Positions 42,205 through 55,230 are shown, counted from the first letter of the stretch. The stretch is 64,000 bases of DNA from Malania oleifera (GCF_029873635.1 NC_080419.1:62551540-62615539); one strand, 5' to 3'. Notes: a model not told the origin generated them from the letters alone. Numbers and translations: made by a program.

Positions 42205-44002
42205 GAAGTATTTCTCTTTGAACTTAAAAACACTAGGTTGGGTATGTCTCCCTTCTATCACTTGGAGACATGGAGTAAGTCCAAACAATGCTTGAACTTC
42301 TTTGAAGTAACTAATTTGATTAGAATATCTACTGCATTATCAGATATGTGAACTTTCTCCAATACAAGTTCACCCAAAGCAATCAATTCCCGAATTCTGT
42401 GGAACCTCACATCAATGTCCTTGGTTGTAGCATGATATACCTAATTCTTTGCCAAGTAAATGGCACTATGACTATCATAATGTAGCACCAAACCATTTTG
42501 TTGTAATCTCAGCTCTCTAACTAAACCAGGAAGCCATAAGGCTTCCTTTGCAGCTTCAGTAACTGCCATATACTCCGTCTCAGTCGTGGACAATGCAACC
42601 AAAGACTGTACCATGGATCTTCAACATGCCGGTCCTCCTACAAGGGTAAACACATATCCCGTTGTAGACCTTCTGTCATCCATATTTCCAGCATAATCTG
42701 TATAAACAAACCCCATGATTGAAGGACAACCCTATTGCTTGCCGAACATGATGTCACATCCTGATGTACCCTGCAAGTATTTAAGTATCCATTTGACGGC
42801 TTCCCAATGCTTCCTTCTTGAATTAGAGAGGAGCTTGCTCACCACGCTTACCACATGAGCCAAATTTGGCCTCGTACACACCATGACATACATTAAACTC
42901 CCCACAGCACTAGCATAGGAGACCTTTGACATGTCTCGGATTTCCTCATCCGAACTTGGGCAATCTGCAATAGACAACTTAAAATGATTTGCTAGAGGTG
43001 TACACATCGGTCTTGCATCAGTCATGCTAAACCTCTCCAGCACCTTCTGCACATAACCGCCCTGAAATAACCATAATCTCCCTGCAGTCTTATCTCGGCG
43101 AATCTCCATCCCAAGTATTTTCTTGGCTGACCTCTTCATGTCAAATTCCTTATGCAACAAATCCTTTAACAGATTCACCTCAGTTAAATCTCTTACGGCT
43201 ATCAACATGTCATGATGTACAATAACAAGAAAACAAGAGAACCATCCTCAAGTTTATTCATATAAACACAACAATCATACTCACATCGTTTGTAACCAAT
43301 CTTTATCATGTACAAATCAAACCGTTTATGCCATTGCCTTGGAGACTGTTTCAGCCCATAAAGAGATTTCTCCAATCTGTAAACAAAATTTTCTTTTCCT
43401 GGGTCAATGAATCCCTCCAGCTGTACCATGTAGATTTGTTCCTCCAAGTCACCGTGAAGAAATGTCATCTTCACATCCATTTGTTCCAAATGAAAATCGT
43501 AATAAGCCACTAACCCCAACACAACTCTGACAGAAGTATGTCAGACCACTGGAGAAAGGATCTCATCATAATCGATCCCCTTCTTTTGTGAGTATCCTTT
43601 TGCCACCAACCGTGCCTTGAATTTCTCTCCTTCTTTTTCTGAAATTATTTCATCCTTCTTATACACCCATTTGCAACCTATCGATCTCTTCCCATTTGGA
43701 AGCTCCACCAAATCCCAAGTTAGGTTCTTATGTAATGATTCCATCTCCTCAATCATCGTTCCCATCCACCTATCTTTCTTCTGGTCATGCACTGCCTCTT
43801 GAAAAGAAGTTGGATCATTGCAACAAGTAAAGAAAACATAAGATACCAACTCATCAAAACCATACCTTGATGGAGGCCTGATAGTGCATCCAGATCTCCG
43901 CATAGGAATATCGTTGATTTGCTGGTTTCCCGAGCTAGAGCTCCCTGCAACCATGGGACTATGATCATTTTCGTTGCCTTGAGCTTCCAACTCCACATGC
44001 AC
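42205..44002 (-). pseudogene. Tork-like RT and RNase H
   Basis: From 44002 down: SGCTIRPPSRYGFDELVSY, IGCKWVYKK, FKARLVAKGYSQKKGIDYDE, then QMDVKMTFLHGDLEE, SLYGLKQSPRQWHKRF, DLLHKEFDMK and VGSLMYVMVCTRPNLAHVVSVVS. RNase H motifs SLVALSTTEAEYMAVTEA and WLPGLV are at 42589-42510. The frame shifts inside the active-site YVDD motif at about 43205 and stops occur near 43540 and 42440. The order and wording are those of TNT1-94-like pol. Confidence 0.88.
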
Positions 44003-44138
44003 AACATGTTCATCACTACCCCAGCTTTCTGGCTCCTATTTTTGTTTATCAAACTCTTGAGTACGCTTCACCATAGCCTTCTCATCAAAGACTACATCTC
44101 TACTAATCACTACCTTGTTTGCCACTGGGTCCCACAAC

Positions 44139-45066
44139 TTATTCCCCTTTCACACCCTCTGGATATCCTAAGAAGATGCAATGACGAGACTTCGGTTTAA
44201 GCTTAGACCTCTCCTCATTAGACACGTGGACATAGGCTGGACACCCGAATACCTTCAATTCGGAGTAGTCTACTGCATTTCCCACCCAAACCTCTTTCCC
44301 CACTTTACCCGCTAGTGATGCCCTTGGTGATCGGTTAACCAGAAAACAAGCAATACTAACTATCTCAGCCCAGAAGTTCTTCGATAGCCCTATATTCAAT
44401 CTGAGACATCGAGCCCTATCAGCAAGAGTCCAGTTCATTCGTTCTGCCACACCATTTTGTTGAGGTGTCCGACGAACTGTAAAATGTCTATTGATGCTTT
44501 ACTCCGCACAAAACTCCATAAACCGAGAATCAACGTACTCGGTCCTATTATTCGACCTTAAATATTTGATTCTCCTTCTTGTCAGGTTTTCCACTTCAGC
44601 CTTCCAAATCTTAAACTTGGCAAACATACTAGATTTGTGACGCATGAAGTAAACCCAAACCTTCCATGAGTAATCATCAATGAAACTCATATGGTACACA
44701 TGTCCACCCTTTGATGCAAATCTAACTGGCCCCCAAACATTTGAATGTACATAGTCAAGAATTCCTTTCTTTTTGTGAGTAGCTTAACTGAATTTTGCCC
44801 TGTTCTGTTTTCCAAGAACACAAAATCTGCAAAATTCCAACTAACATGATTTTAAACCTTTCAACAATTTTCTCTTGTATAGTTCTTTCATGCCATGTTC
44901 TCCCATATGCCCAAGACACATATGCCACAAGACAGTCTCATCTGATTCAGCATCCACGGCTGCAACTCCACCTACAACTATAGTTCCCTGGAATGTGTAA
45001 ATATTCCCATCCAACTTCTACCCTTTTATCACAGTCAGATTACCTTTCCATACCGTCAAGACTCTA
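44139..45066 (-). pseudogene. Tork-like pre-integrase and integrase
   Basis: Minus strand: LTVIKG and IYTFQGTIVVGG, LWHMCLGHMGEHGM (pre-integrase), HVYHMSFIDDYSWKVWVYFM (integrase core), KYLRSNNRTEYVDSRFMEFC, then PQQNGVAERMNWTLADRARC and LKVFGCPAYVHVSNEER. Stops at about 44835, 44785, 44497 and elsewhere. The AGNNxGEY-type motif is altered to SNNRTEY, but the Asp region is still recognisable. Confidence 0.87.
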
Positions 45067-45840
45067 CCTTTGGATTTGTAATTAAAGTCATAATAATATT
45101 TATTATTATTATTATTATTATTATTGTTAATACATACATACATACATACATACTTTAAAATCTTTAATACCAAAAAAACCTTCCCCTTTGAAGCCAAGAT
45201 TATAATTTTGACCTTCACACTAACACTCCATTTGGATCAAACTACTCTCCCATTGCGTCTTCAAATACCCAAAGTCATAAATGGAGTTTATTATTATTTC
45301 TTTTGAAGACCAATTTTTTGGGCATAATTTTTTTTTTCACATTTTAAAATTATATTTGAAAGCAAGATTCTAATTTTGGGCTTTATACTAAAATCTTGTT
45401 TGTATCAGGAAATTTGTTTTAAAAAATAAAAAAGTGAAAAAAATTCATGAATTTCTTATTTTATTTTAATTCTTCGTTTTTATTTATAATTTTTTTTAAA
45501 AAAAAATCTTTTGCGAAGTTGTGTTTGATTTTAAAGGAAACAATAAATCATGTTGACTATAAGTATATGCTTAATTTGATAGTATAATTTGCAATTTTGA
45601 ATTGCATTAATATTAACATTTGAAAATACGAGATCATGCGCTTACCACGTGTTCGAGGCTAGTAAATAATAATGATTTGCCCACGCCAAAAAACAAAAAA
45701 AAAGGGAAGGGAGAATATCTAATTTTAAAATTGGTATCTTTTTTAGCTCAGATTGGCTGTCAAGGCTTCTGGCTTTGCTCTCATGACCGACCGAAAGCAA
45801 AAATCATCTGTCTCCTTCCCCAATTTTTCGATCCCTTCAA
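45067..45840. other. Intergenic and probable promoter region of the kinase gene
   Basis: Contains (ATT)n and (CATA)n repeats (45095-45155) and A/T-rich stretches. No clear TATA box is seen close to the presumed transcription start near 45840. Confidence 0.4.
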
Positions 45841-45913
45841 AGACGCAAATCGGAAAGAGAGAGGGGTCTTCCTAGAGAGAGAGAGAGAGAGAGAGAGCGG
45901 AGAGCGAAAACAG
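45841..45913 (+). other. Probable 5' UTR exon of the kinase gene
   Basis: A purine-rich leader with (GA)n at about 45874-45898 ends in ...GCGAAAACAG followed by GTAACTG, a good splice donor. The likely acceptor is in 46300-46345, placing the start codon in the next exon. Long 5' UTR introns with GA-rich leaders are common in plant genes. Transcript ends are inferred. Confidence 0.5.
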
Positions 45914-46359
45914 GTAACTGCCCCTTTTGATCCGAACCCTATTTTCATACGTGATGCCCTCTAATTTCGCTTCTGATCTATGGCTTATTTCTGTTTTCCA
46001 ATCTGCCATTCACCGGCTAATTATAGTATTTGACTCATTCTTTTCTCACATTTTGGACTCCATCTAATGCTAATCTTTTTTCTTTTTCTTTCTGAATTGT
46101 TCTTTTGAATTTTGTTCAAATTTAGGGTTTCTGTCACAAATCTCCTCGTGGTTTTTGTTTTTTTAATGCTAACTCGAATGCTTTTTCTTTGAAACCTATT
46201 GACGTTCTGTCAATTTTTTTTTTAAAAACAAATTTCTCGTTCTACTTCTAATTTTCCAAATTCAATTGAGGGATTGTCGGCGTTAATTTGATTCTTGACT
46301 GTGCTTGAATACATAGTTCTTCATTTTGCTGTCGTTGTAAGCTTGAAATTGTGTTCTTG

Positions 46360-49300
46360 ATGGAGGATGATTTTTATCACCATGGTTATGCGGTAAGAAT
46401 TTTGGGGTTTCTCTTCTTTAATTTTCCTTTCGGAGGTTAGCTTGTGCAATTATTTGTTTATTCCGCCGACGTAGAATTTTCTGGGGGCTAATTTCATGAA
46501 TTGTAAAGGCATGTCTTGAGTGTTATGTGTTATTTCGTCTTCTTTTATCATTTCTCGGGTAAAAATGGCCTTGCGGCCTCTTAATTTTATAACCTTCCAT
46601 TTGGAAGTGATTTTTTCAGTTCTCGAGGATTTAATTGTTGGAGTTTTTTTTTTTTTTTTAATTATTTTCTTTCTGTAACTGTAGCTGGGTATTCGGCAGT
46701 TAATTTCTTTTAAAGAAGAGAGGAGTACGAAAAGAACGCCTGCACAGTTAGACTATGGGAATGAGTTATAAAAAAACATATCCCTGGATTTATTTGTGCT
46801 TACACAATGGGTGTAAAGTTAAGATGGGAACTTTATCTGTGAAATAGAGCCTCTTGTTGTTGAGAATTGCACTTTTGCATAAGATTCGGCATAATTTAGC
46901 CTCTATCTATAATTTCTTTCTGTGTCAGTCACAATCCCATGCAGGCAGCAGTTTCTCTTATTTTAATAACTTCCCCTTGTTCAGATGGTTCTCTTTTTTG
47001 AATAACTTCCTTAAAAGAAAATTGTTTTGTTTTGTTTTGATTTGCTGGTTGATAAAAATTTCTGATCTACAAACTTAAGCTGTTGCTGAAGTTAATTGGG
47101 TTGTTATGTTACCCACATGGTAGATATACCATGTCACTGCCCTGAGCTTTTTTAATGTGGATTGGCTAATTAAACAGGCACATGCGCCTTCTCCTGGTTA
47201 CTTTGTACGACTGGAGAATACAAGTACAGAAGACGATATTTATTTGAGAAGGAAACCAAGGATGCGTAGGTGGCTTTGTTGTTCATGTCAAGTTGAAGAG
47301 TCTTACCCATCAAATGAAAATGAATATCTGAAAAGCCCGAGGAACCATGCCGATGGTATGTTGCCATGACTTGCACTCTATCTTTGTTCAATGTTGCCAA
47401 TAAGGAAAATTGGGAAATCGCTAGTTAACCTCATTTCCTATTTGTATGCTTGAATTTTCTTTGGCAAAAAAGTTGTCTGATAAATATTGAAGGTCTGGTT
47501 CTTTGCAATTATTTTTTTGGTAGCTGAAAATGAGTTTGATAGATATTTAATGTCTGGTTCTTAGTAATTATTTTTTGGTACTTATTTAATGGAGGAAAAG
47601 ATTTTGCTAGTGTGCGATTGCATCTCTCTTTTATTAGCTGAAAATAAGTTTCAGAAAGTTTTGAACATTTTATAAAACATAATGATTTTATTAAAGATAT
47701 TACAATGGAATGATTTTTATTAATAAAATAATTAGAATAAAAAAAATTGCAAATGTGATTGGCTCTTGCTTAGATCATAGATGCCTCATTATTAGTTGCT
47801 GGGAAGAATGGGGCTGTCAGCTCCTGGAGTTTACCTGCTTGGCTGGGTTGGTTTTCTTCATGAAAAAGGAGAGGGCTTGTTTTGTTTTTAACTATACATT
47901 AAACCCTGTAGCTCCTGATCTTTAGACTACCACGGCCACCACAGTTGGTCTCACCACCACTTCCATCATAAACCATGCAATATTATGGTTATTTATTTCT
48001 TTATTTTTGGGTAGATTGAATACTGTGGTTACCATGACTATTATAATTACTATTTCCAATACCCAGCATTGGTACTTTTGCTACTACCAAATTCCCACTT
48101 GAATGAATTTTAACACAATGTGGTCTAAATTGGTACTCCTATTTTAAGGGTAGGATGTTAATGGATGGATTTTAAAACCATGAATATGTAGATATTAAGT
48201 TCAATGGGCAAACTCAAATTTTATCAATTGAAGAAAGCATGTACCACTTACAATTAAAAGGAAAAGGTTGCTGGATTATGGAGGTGCCAAAGTAGCCTTT
48301 GTTGACTGTTATCATGAGTTGAAAAGGAATCAGGCCACTTATTGAATATTTATGGGTTTCTTCTGTTTTATGCATATAATTCTATTCATGGTATGGAATT
48401 TAAGCTTTTATTTTGTATTATCAGGGAGTGAATAGTTTTATTCTGCAATTTGCTGATGCATTGTTTGAAGTGTTACTAATGGTAGTTTCATTGTGCACTG
48501 TGATGGTACCTTGTTTGATATGTTATTAATGAATGAGACTGAGGGACTCGTACCTTTATTACAGCTTCTTATCAGTTACCTAGATGTCACAGATGAAAAT
48601 TTTCCAGTTGTTTTAGCATCTCTCTCTCTCTCTCTCTGGCATTGTAGTTTTTTTTTTTTTTAGTTATGGCATTCTGATTCATTGTGGATTTTCAAATTTA
48701 GATATTAGTTGTGGTTCTTGAGAAAATGTTCATGCTAGTGTGAATGACTATAGGGATATGATAGCTGAATGGGCGTCACTAGAAATATGTACAGATTTTG
48801 TTATATTGATAATTTATATATGTAACTGTGTCTGTACAGATGTTTTTCTTTAGGTTGTTTGTGTAGATATTTTTATTTTGCTATGTTAAGGGTGCAATGA
48901 GTGGATTGTGGGTGGCTATACAGAAGCTTAAACTGGAGGTGAAGGAGGATATCTGGTTTAGTATTCAAGAAGCTTTTGGTATTCTTTTATTTATATGTAT
49001 TAACTGTGCAGATCAAGTATTTAAATATACCTAGTACTAATAAATAGTATGCTTTGTCAAGGTTTTAAGTTTAGAGGCCCCCCCCCCCCCTTTTTTTCCT
49101 GATTAGTAGTTCTGTCGTTATGTTGGAAGTACTGTTTAATCTTCCCTCAGAGGCCTGGATTTGAGTCAACCCCCATCCTGTGTTATTGCCCCTCTCTTGT
49201 GGCGACAAAAAGATCTGTTGTTTGTTCTAATATATATTTGGTGCTATATTTGCTAATTCATAATCAGTGAGGCCTATCTTATATTGATATTGAAGGGCGT

Positions 49301-51165
49301 GCTGACTAGAAAACCAAAAAGTGTATTGGATTATACTCTCACAGTATCATCATATCAATTTTTTGGCATTATTTCTGCTGGGATAAATTGTCACCATTGT
49401 TATTTCTTCTTCTCCTTTTTCTTCTTTTTCCACATTTTGGGTATAGAACTGTTGTCTTCCATGCAATGGCAGAGACAGGAACTTTATTCTCACTTGGGTC
49501 ATTTAATAAATTATGCTAAAAAAACATTCACACAAAGTATAAAGTCAAGCTTAAAAATAAATTAAAATTTTGAAAATGCATCTAAGTCATGACCTGTGAC
49601 ATAAGTAAAAATGTTTCCATTTTTTTTTATAAAAGACAAAAAAAACTTATATAAAGCAAAACAAAAAAGAGAAGGCAACGAATAATTCTTGCATAAATTG
49701 GGGATTGAATCCTTATGTGTTTACTTATTAGAGATATAAAACCTATTCTTGGTTTCTTGCATACACCTAATAGGTTGAGTGGTTTCTTGATGGGAATTAG
49801 AATTATGCTAGCCTTATATTGAGTTCGAATCCCAGTGCTTCCTTATATTAATTTCAGCACAAAAGTAAATGATAGGCACATGCTTTGTTTACACTTTCAA
49901 GCTCAAAGTGCTTGCCATTTGCATGTGAGAGGTTGCATTAGACATAAACCTATTCTTTGCCTTCACCTAAGAGCGTACTTAAGCTTTTAGATTGAGCTTT
50001 GAGCTGTATCAATTTGATTTGATTAGGTGGTTCCTCTAGCTCTACTTTAAGTTTTTTAAGTTTGGTATTGCTTTTAGATGAATGTATGCACATGCTACTT
50101 GAAACTCATGCTACTTGAAACTCATTTTGATAGAACATCTTAGGATACCCCTAACAAAAATTGGCAAAAAAAAATAAAAATAAAAAAATACAGCAATCTT
50201 AGCATGTTAGATATCCTCCTAGTTGGGTTGCTATTTTGGATTGTGGTGCACTTTGATACACTTATTTGGGTACAGCAGCATTAGGGAAGATTGTGTGAAA
50301 TAAATATGATATAATGACTTGCTTTTTAACTAGGAAAAAACAAAAAAAAAAAGAAGAAGAATGGCTTGCTTTCTCCCTCTCGGTTAATATGTAACTATTT
50401 TTTTGTCAATTTTCCGAACATTGTTAGGCTTTTCTTTTATTATTTTTTATTGGTTAACTACTTTTAAGATATTTAAATTCCACTTTTATGATATGGGTGA
50501 GCTTGCGATTCTAGATGCGAAACGTACCTTGAATCAGGGACGTACCTTGGATCATGGTTTGAGGGTAGGTCCAGGGATTCTCTTAACTATGCTCCATGCC
50601 TATTGATAACTCTTCTCTCCCTGCTTTTGACTTTTCATGTGCAAATTCTTTGAAAAAATTAAATGAAAAGATAGTTATGATTTTGATTAAAAGAAAGAAA
50701 GAAAGAAAGAAAGAAAGAAAAATCCATTTTTGTGCTAGATTTTATTTTAAAATTTAGATATTAAGTGGGTGTTTTTTTTGCCCTTAATATCCTCATAAAA
50801 TAAATTGATCTCTTAGTTTGAATGAGTTATGTGAATCTGAGCTGTTTGATTGAGCCGCTTAATATACTCTGAAAACCTCCGAATTAACAAGACATCATTC
50901 CCGCACGTAATTTTGTCAAAGTCCCTGTAATATTCCTTTATTTTCCCCTCGTAGTCTTATACTGCTATTTGGTGTATGCTACTGTTTTATGGCTTTTTGA
51001 CTTTTAAGTAGCTGTTTTGTTATACAGTTGTTGGACTGACTTCCCTTCTTTTCAATCTTGGTTGTCATATAAGCTTGTTATCAACAACAGAATATTTGGT
51101 AAGGAAATTTATAGGAATTATCATTTTCTTCTTTCTTTTGGGTTGATTCTGTGTAATTTTTTTTG

Positions 51166-51206
<41 letters not shown>

Positions 51207-54200
51207 AAATTATAAAGTTTATGTAGTATTTAATTATGAAATTTTTTGTAATAGTGTCATTCATATAGTTAACTGAGAACTATTCTTAAGATATTGAGCA
51301 CAGTTTTTCCTGGAAAACAGGGTTTCTACTGTATACGTGTTCTTCTAATAGTTTGTACTTGGTCTTCTATTTTCGTTCTTTTTCTTGAAAACATTTAGAA
51401 AATTTCATGACTGTGTGGTGGACTTGCTAAGAAACTAAAGCATTTTACAGGTTCTGCTTCATTGTTTTTGGCAATGGCTTGCTGTGACTATATAGGATAT
51501 CATTTTTCAGCGCTCTTGAAATGCCTTTTGCTTTTCTTTTTCATCAATTTTGTACATTTTAGGTAACCAAAAAGGCTCAAAGGTATCAGCTCCTGTAAAA
51601 CCTGAAGTGCAAAAGGCAGCCCCACCTATTGAAGTGCCTGCATTGTCTTTGGATGAAATGAAAGAAAAGACTGATAACTTTGGATCAAAAGCTCTGATTG
51701 GTGAAGGATCTTATGGACGAGTGTATTATGCAAACTTAAATAGTGGAAAAGCTGTGGCTGTGAAAAAACTTGATGTTTCTTCTGAGCCCGAGTCAAATGT
51801 TGAGTTTTTGACTCAGGTTGGTCTGCAATCTGAAATATTTTTTGTACTGGTCTCGTAAACATTCCTTAAATATGCGGTCTTGTTTCATCTCTAGCATATT
51901 TGACTGTTTTGATCTTGTGCTTAGGTTTCCATGGTTTCAAGATTGAAGCATGAAAATCTTGTCGAGTTGCTTGGTTATTGTGTAGAAGGAAATCTTCGTG
52001 TCTTGGCATATGAGTTTGCTACAATGGGATCTCTACATGACATTTTGCACGGTATATTAAATAGTTGATTTTAACTCGATTTCACCTGATGTAAGTTCTA
52101 TGCTGTGGTAGGCATTTCTTAAATAATTTTTACAACTGTAGGTAGAAAGGGGGTCCAAGGGGCACAGCCTGGTCCTACACTTGATTGGATGCAGCGGGTT
52201 AGAATTGCTGTTGATGCTGCAAGAGGATTGGAGTATTTGCATGAGAAGGTTCAGCCATCTATAATACACAGGGATATCAGATCAAGCAATGTACTATTAT
52301 TTGAAGATTTCAAAGCCAAGATTGCAGATTTTAACCTTTCAAATCAAGCTCCTGACATGGCTGCCCGCCTTCATTCTACTCGAGTTTTGGGAACTTTTGG
52401 TTATCATGCGCCAGAGTAATAGTTCTGAAACTCATACGAGTTACATTTCAGTGTTGCTTTTCTGGCTATTTCTCCGATTTTAAATGTTAGTTGTGTCACA
52501 CGTTGCTAAAGGCCCAACTTTATTTCCAGATGTCAGCATTATAAGTAACTTTCAGCAATCCCTTGACATCTGCTATGATCAGTTAACAAACTAATTGACT
52601 TTCAATCATAAATTGAACAAATAATGATTTCATGACTTGTATTGATTTTTTTTTGCTTGTCATAGGGCCAATGGTATTAACTATCAAAAAGGATGAATTT
52701 TGCTGGACTTTTCTATATAGGTTTGTCTTTGTATCGATGTTAAAAGAAGCATTGGTGCCACAGAATGCATACTTATTCTATATACCTCTAACCCTAGAGT
52801 ACCATTTTAAACGGGGTAGGAAAAATCTAGTTGTTCTAGGCTTCTAGCATTTATTTTAATTTCTGTATCATTTGCCGTACCACTAGCTACCCCTCAAGAA
52901 TGACAGGTTGAACTGTGTTATATGGAAACAGAAATGAGAAATAAGAAAAAATTTGACGGCAAAGTTAAGGTCTTGGAAGTTCTTTATGGCATGTTTAGTT
53001 TCTTTTTAGAAACTTTTTTTTTCAGGAAATCATTTTTCATTTAAAAATATGAGGGCCAGCTGCCTTGGCCCAACAATAAGGGTGTGCACTAAGCCTAGAG
53101 GGTGTACATGTTCAAGTCACAGAAACAACCTGTAGCACACTGCATCATGGCTGCCCTAGACTCCCAATGTGGTGTGAGAGCACAGTTGTTGCATTTTTCA
53201 TTTTCATATTTAAAAATCAAGAAACGTGAAATTTAGAAAAGTTGTTTTTGAGTTGTTTTCAATTAGTAAAATGGTCTTAAGAAAACTGTTTAGAAGCCAC
53301 ACTGAACATGTTTGTTATTTTCTTATTTTGGTGTCATTTTCATTTTCATGTATTAATGTTTTAGAGAAGGACAATTTTTGAAAGCACTACCAAATGAGGG
53401 GCTTTTAGAGATTCCTTTTATTTTTCCCCTAGTGTTTTTCATTGAACTGATTTTTTTTTTATAAATAAACTTGTTATTATGGTTTCCTTTTTGTCACTTG
53501 GTGGGAATATGAAATTTACACTGTTCATATTTTTTTAACGAATTATCTTATTTAACCTAATGATTTTTCTTTTCTTTGAATAGTTTCATTGCATGGATAC
53601 TCTGATTTTTGTTTTCTGTTCCTACAATTGTCAACATGATGCCAAATAGCCATGACTTGTACTTTTTTGTTCAACTAAAATTTTTTGCCAAGTAAATGCT
53701 GGATTCTGATGATTATATAAAAATTATTAGTATATAGTAATTCCATGCTTGTACTGATCACATATGTCATAGAGCTAGTTTGGCCTAATATTTTTATGCA
53801 GGAATTTTTATGGGAAAAGATTCTACTTGCTCGGGTCACGATTATATAAAAATTATTAGTGTATAGTAATCCCCTGCTTGTACAGATCACATATTTCATA
53901 GAGCTAGTTTAGTCTAATATTTTATGGGAAAAGATTCTGTTTGCTCGGGTCACCCCACTTATGTTTTTGAGAAATGTCTGCTACTTCTTCAGAGATGTTT
54001 GTGCATATTTCCAGAGTGGGTAATTTCAAAAAAATTATAAACTGTATTGACACCCAACATGTTTGCATAGTTTGAGCTAGTTGCCTGTTGAAAGACACTT
54101 TTTTTCTTGTTTCAGCTTTATGCCTTTGTTGCACGATGCACATTTTAAGGTTTTGACTATAGATACCTTTGTCAAAGGACTTTTCTTTTCCTTTCCTGGT

Positions 54201-54863
54201 TCAGTGCCTATTCCTTTGTTGCAGATGCATTTTAATGTTTTGAATATATAGTACCTTTGTTTCCCTTTGATGGGAGTTGATTTTTATTTTGCTCAATGGT
54301 GAAAAGTTTGTGTGAAACCTTGGCAGGTATGCAATGACTGGACAATTGACACAGAAGAGTGACGTGTACAGCTTTGGGGTGGTTCTTCTAGAGCTTCTGA
54401 CTGGGAGGAAACCTGTTGATCATACCATGCCTCGTGGACAGCAGAGTCTTGTTACGTGGGTGAGTCTTTAGTGAGGCTTGGGAGCTCAAACACAGTTTCC
54501 TTCTGCATCAAATTCATTATGAATGTTCCTTTTTGTTTAGGCTACTCCAAGACTGAGTGAAGACAAAGTTAAACAATGTGTAGATCCAAAGCTAAAGGGA
54601 GAATATCCCCCTAAAGGAGTTGCCAAGGTCTCTCTCTCTCTCTCTCTCTCTCCACACTCATGCAGATGCTCTCAAATTTTCAACAATGCTATTATTAGCT
54701 GACAATACATCTGTGTATTGTGTTTTTTTTAATGCAGTTGGCTGCTGTGGCAGCATTATGCGTCCAGTATGAAGCTGAGTTTCGGCCAAATATGAGCATT
54801 GTGGTCAAGGCCCTCCAACCACTTCTGAAGCCTCCAGCCCCAGCTGCTGATGCCCAAGCCTAG
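46360..54863 (+). CDS. PTI1-like receptor-like cytoplasmic kinase (PTI1-like protein kinase 3 type)
   Basis: Coding exons: 46360-46392, 47178-47355, 51563-51816, 51925-52051, 52142-52415, 54327-54459, 54541-54627, 54738-54863. These total 1,212 nt or 403 residues, all introns are GT-AG and phases agree. PTI1-like kinases are cytoplasmic or membrane-associated Ser/Thr kinases that act with Pto- and OXI1-type signalling. Residues: Cys-rich RRWLCCSC at 41-48 (possible S-acylation), linker 70-100, glycine loop GEGSYG 117-122, ATP-binding Lys138, HRD 240-242, DFN 260-262 in place of DFG, APE 287-289. The start [10 protein letters not shown] gives a longer N-terminus; Met40 (47262) would give 364 residues, near the usual family length. 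No disruption is seen. It is the only intact gene here. Confidence 0.93.
47356..51562 (+). other. Intron 2 of the kinase gene (4.2 kb)
   Basis: Donor GTATGT, acceptor TTTTAG. It is unusually long for the gene. It contains imperfect short duplications (47480-47590; 48450-48540), a C/T homopolymer run at 49079-49096, (AAAG)n at about 50692-50719, (TA)n at about 51173-51202, and a possible tRNA-derived SINE near 49750-49880. No coding sequence recognised. Confidence 0.8.
49750..49880 (+). repeat. Possible tRNA-derived SINE fragment
   Basis: Box-A-like TAGGTTGAGTGG (49771-49782) and a near-perfect box B GAGTTCGAATCCC (49821-49833) lie about 40 bp apart in the same orientation. There is no tRNA cloverleaf around them. 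Ends are unclear. Confidence 0.35.
53040..53195 (+). repeat. Possible SINE-like repeat in intron 5
   Basis: GGCCCAACAATAAGGGTGTG followed by GTTCAAGTCACAGAAACAACC recalls the box A/box B and GAAACAGCC segment of Au-type plant SINEs. Degenerate, weak call. Confidence 0.25.
53711..53953 (+). repeat. Tandem duplication in kinase intron 5
   Basis: Two direct copies with a 129-bp offset: 53711-53839 and 53840-53953. Both start GATTATATAAAAATTATTAG and end TTGCTCGGGTCAC, about 90% identical. A second, weaker local duplication is at 54122-54180 and 54205-54265. Confidence 0.85.
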
Positions 54864-55230
54864 TCCAAGTTCTGGTTTGTGCGGGGACTTTCTGCATAGT
54901 TTGCACAGTTTGCTTTCATTTGACGGCAGGTTTCGACGGGTCACTAAAATATATGCTCCGTTTATTTTTTTTCCCTGATCTTAACGTCTGCTTGTTGATG
55001 AGTAGGAGGATTTGATCGACCCTTTTCATGTTGCTGGTATGTTGTGTCTGCTGTTTGTTGCACGCCGCACAGTGATGACTCTGTTTTCTAAGCCAATGTG
55101 TTTTTTTTTTTCAAGTCATAAATTTGCAATCGGATTGGTTTTGAGGGGGAATATATTTGTTATTTGAGTACTCTCGTGTGTGGTTCTTTATCTGTCTGCA
55201 TGCGTAATCTGGACTGCTTCAATTCTTTGT
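54864..55230 (+). other. Probable 3' UTR and terminator region of the kinase gene
   Basis: T-rich sequence after the stop with no further frame. The exact polyadenylation site cannot be fixed by eye. Confidence 0.4.

Larger units (their letters stand above)
41593..45066 (-). mobile_element. 5'-truncated Tnt1/Tork-like copia, minus strand
   Basis: Minus-strand pol fragments (pre-integrase, integrase, RT, RNase H) run from 45066 down to about 42205, followed by a polypurine tract and a short 564-bp 3' LTR. Gag, protease and the 5' LTR are missing. The break is next to (ATT)n and (CATA)n repeats at 45095-45155. Its short LTR and protein motifs differ from the Sirevirus elements. Confidence 0.88.

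Noticed and set aside
45018..45218. Asn-rich frame
   Set aside because: Translation of an (ATT)n microsatellite.
47710..47925. Small gene in kinase intron 2
   Set aside because: Frame without domain, codon bias or promoter; ordinary intron sequence.
49771..49833. tRNA gene
   Set aside because: Only boxes A and B are present; no acceptor, D or anticodon stems can be formed.
52632..52847. Alternative exon in kinase intron 5
   Set aside because: No similarity to the kinase, no matching splice sites, and the exon 5-exon 6 junction restores the APEYAMTG segment exactly.
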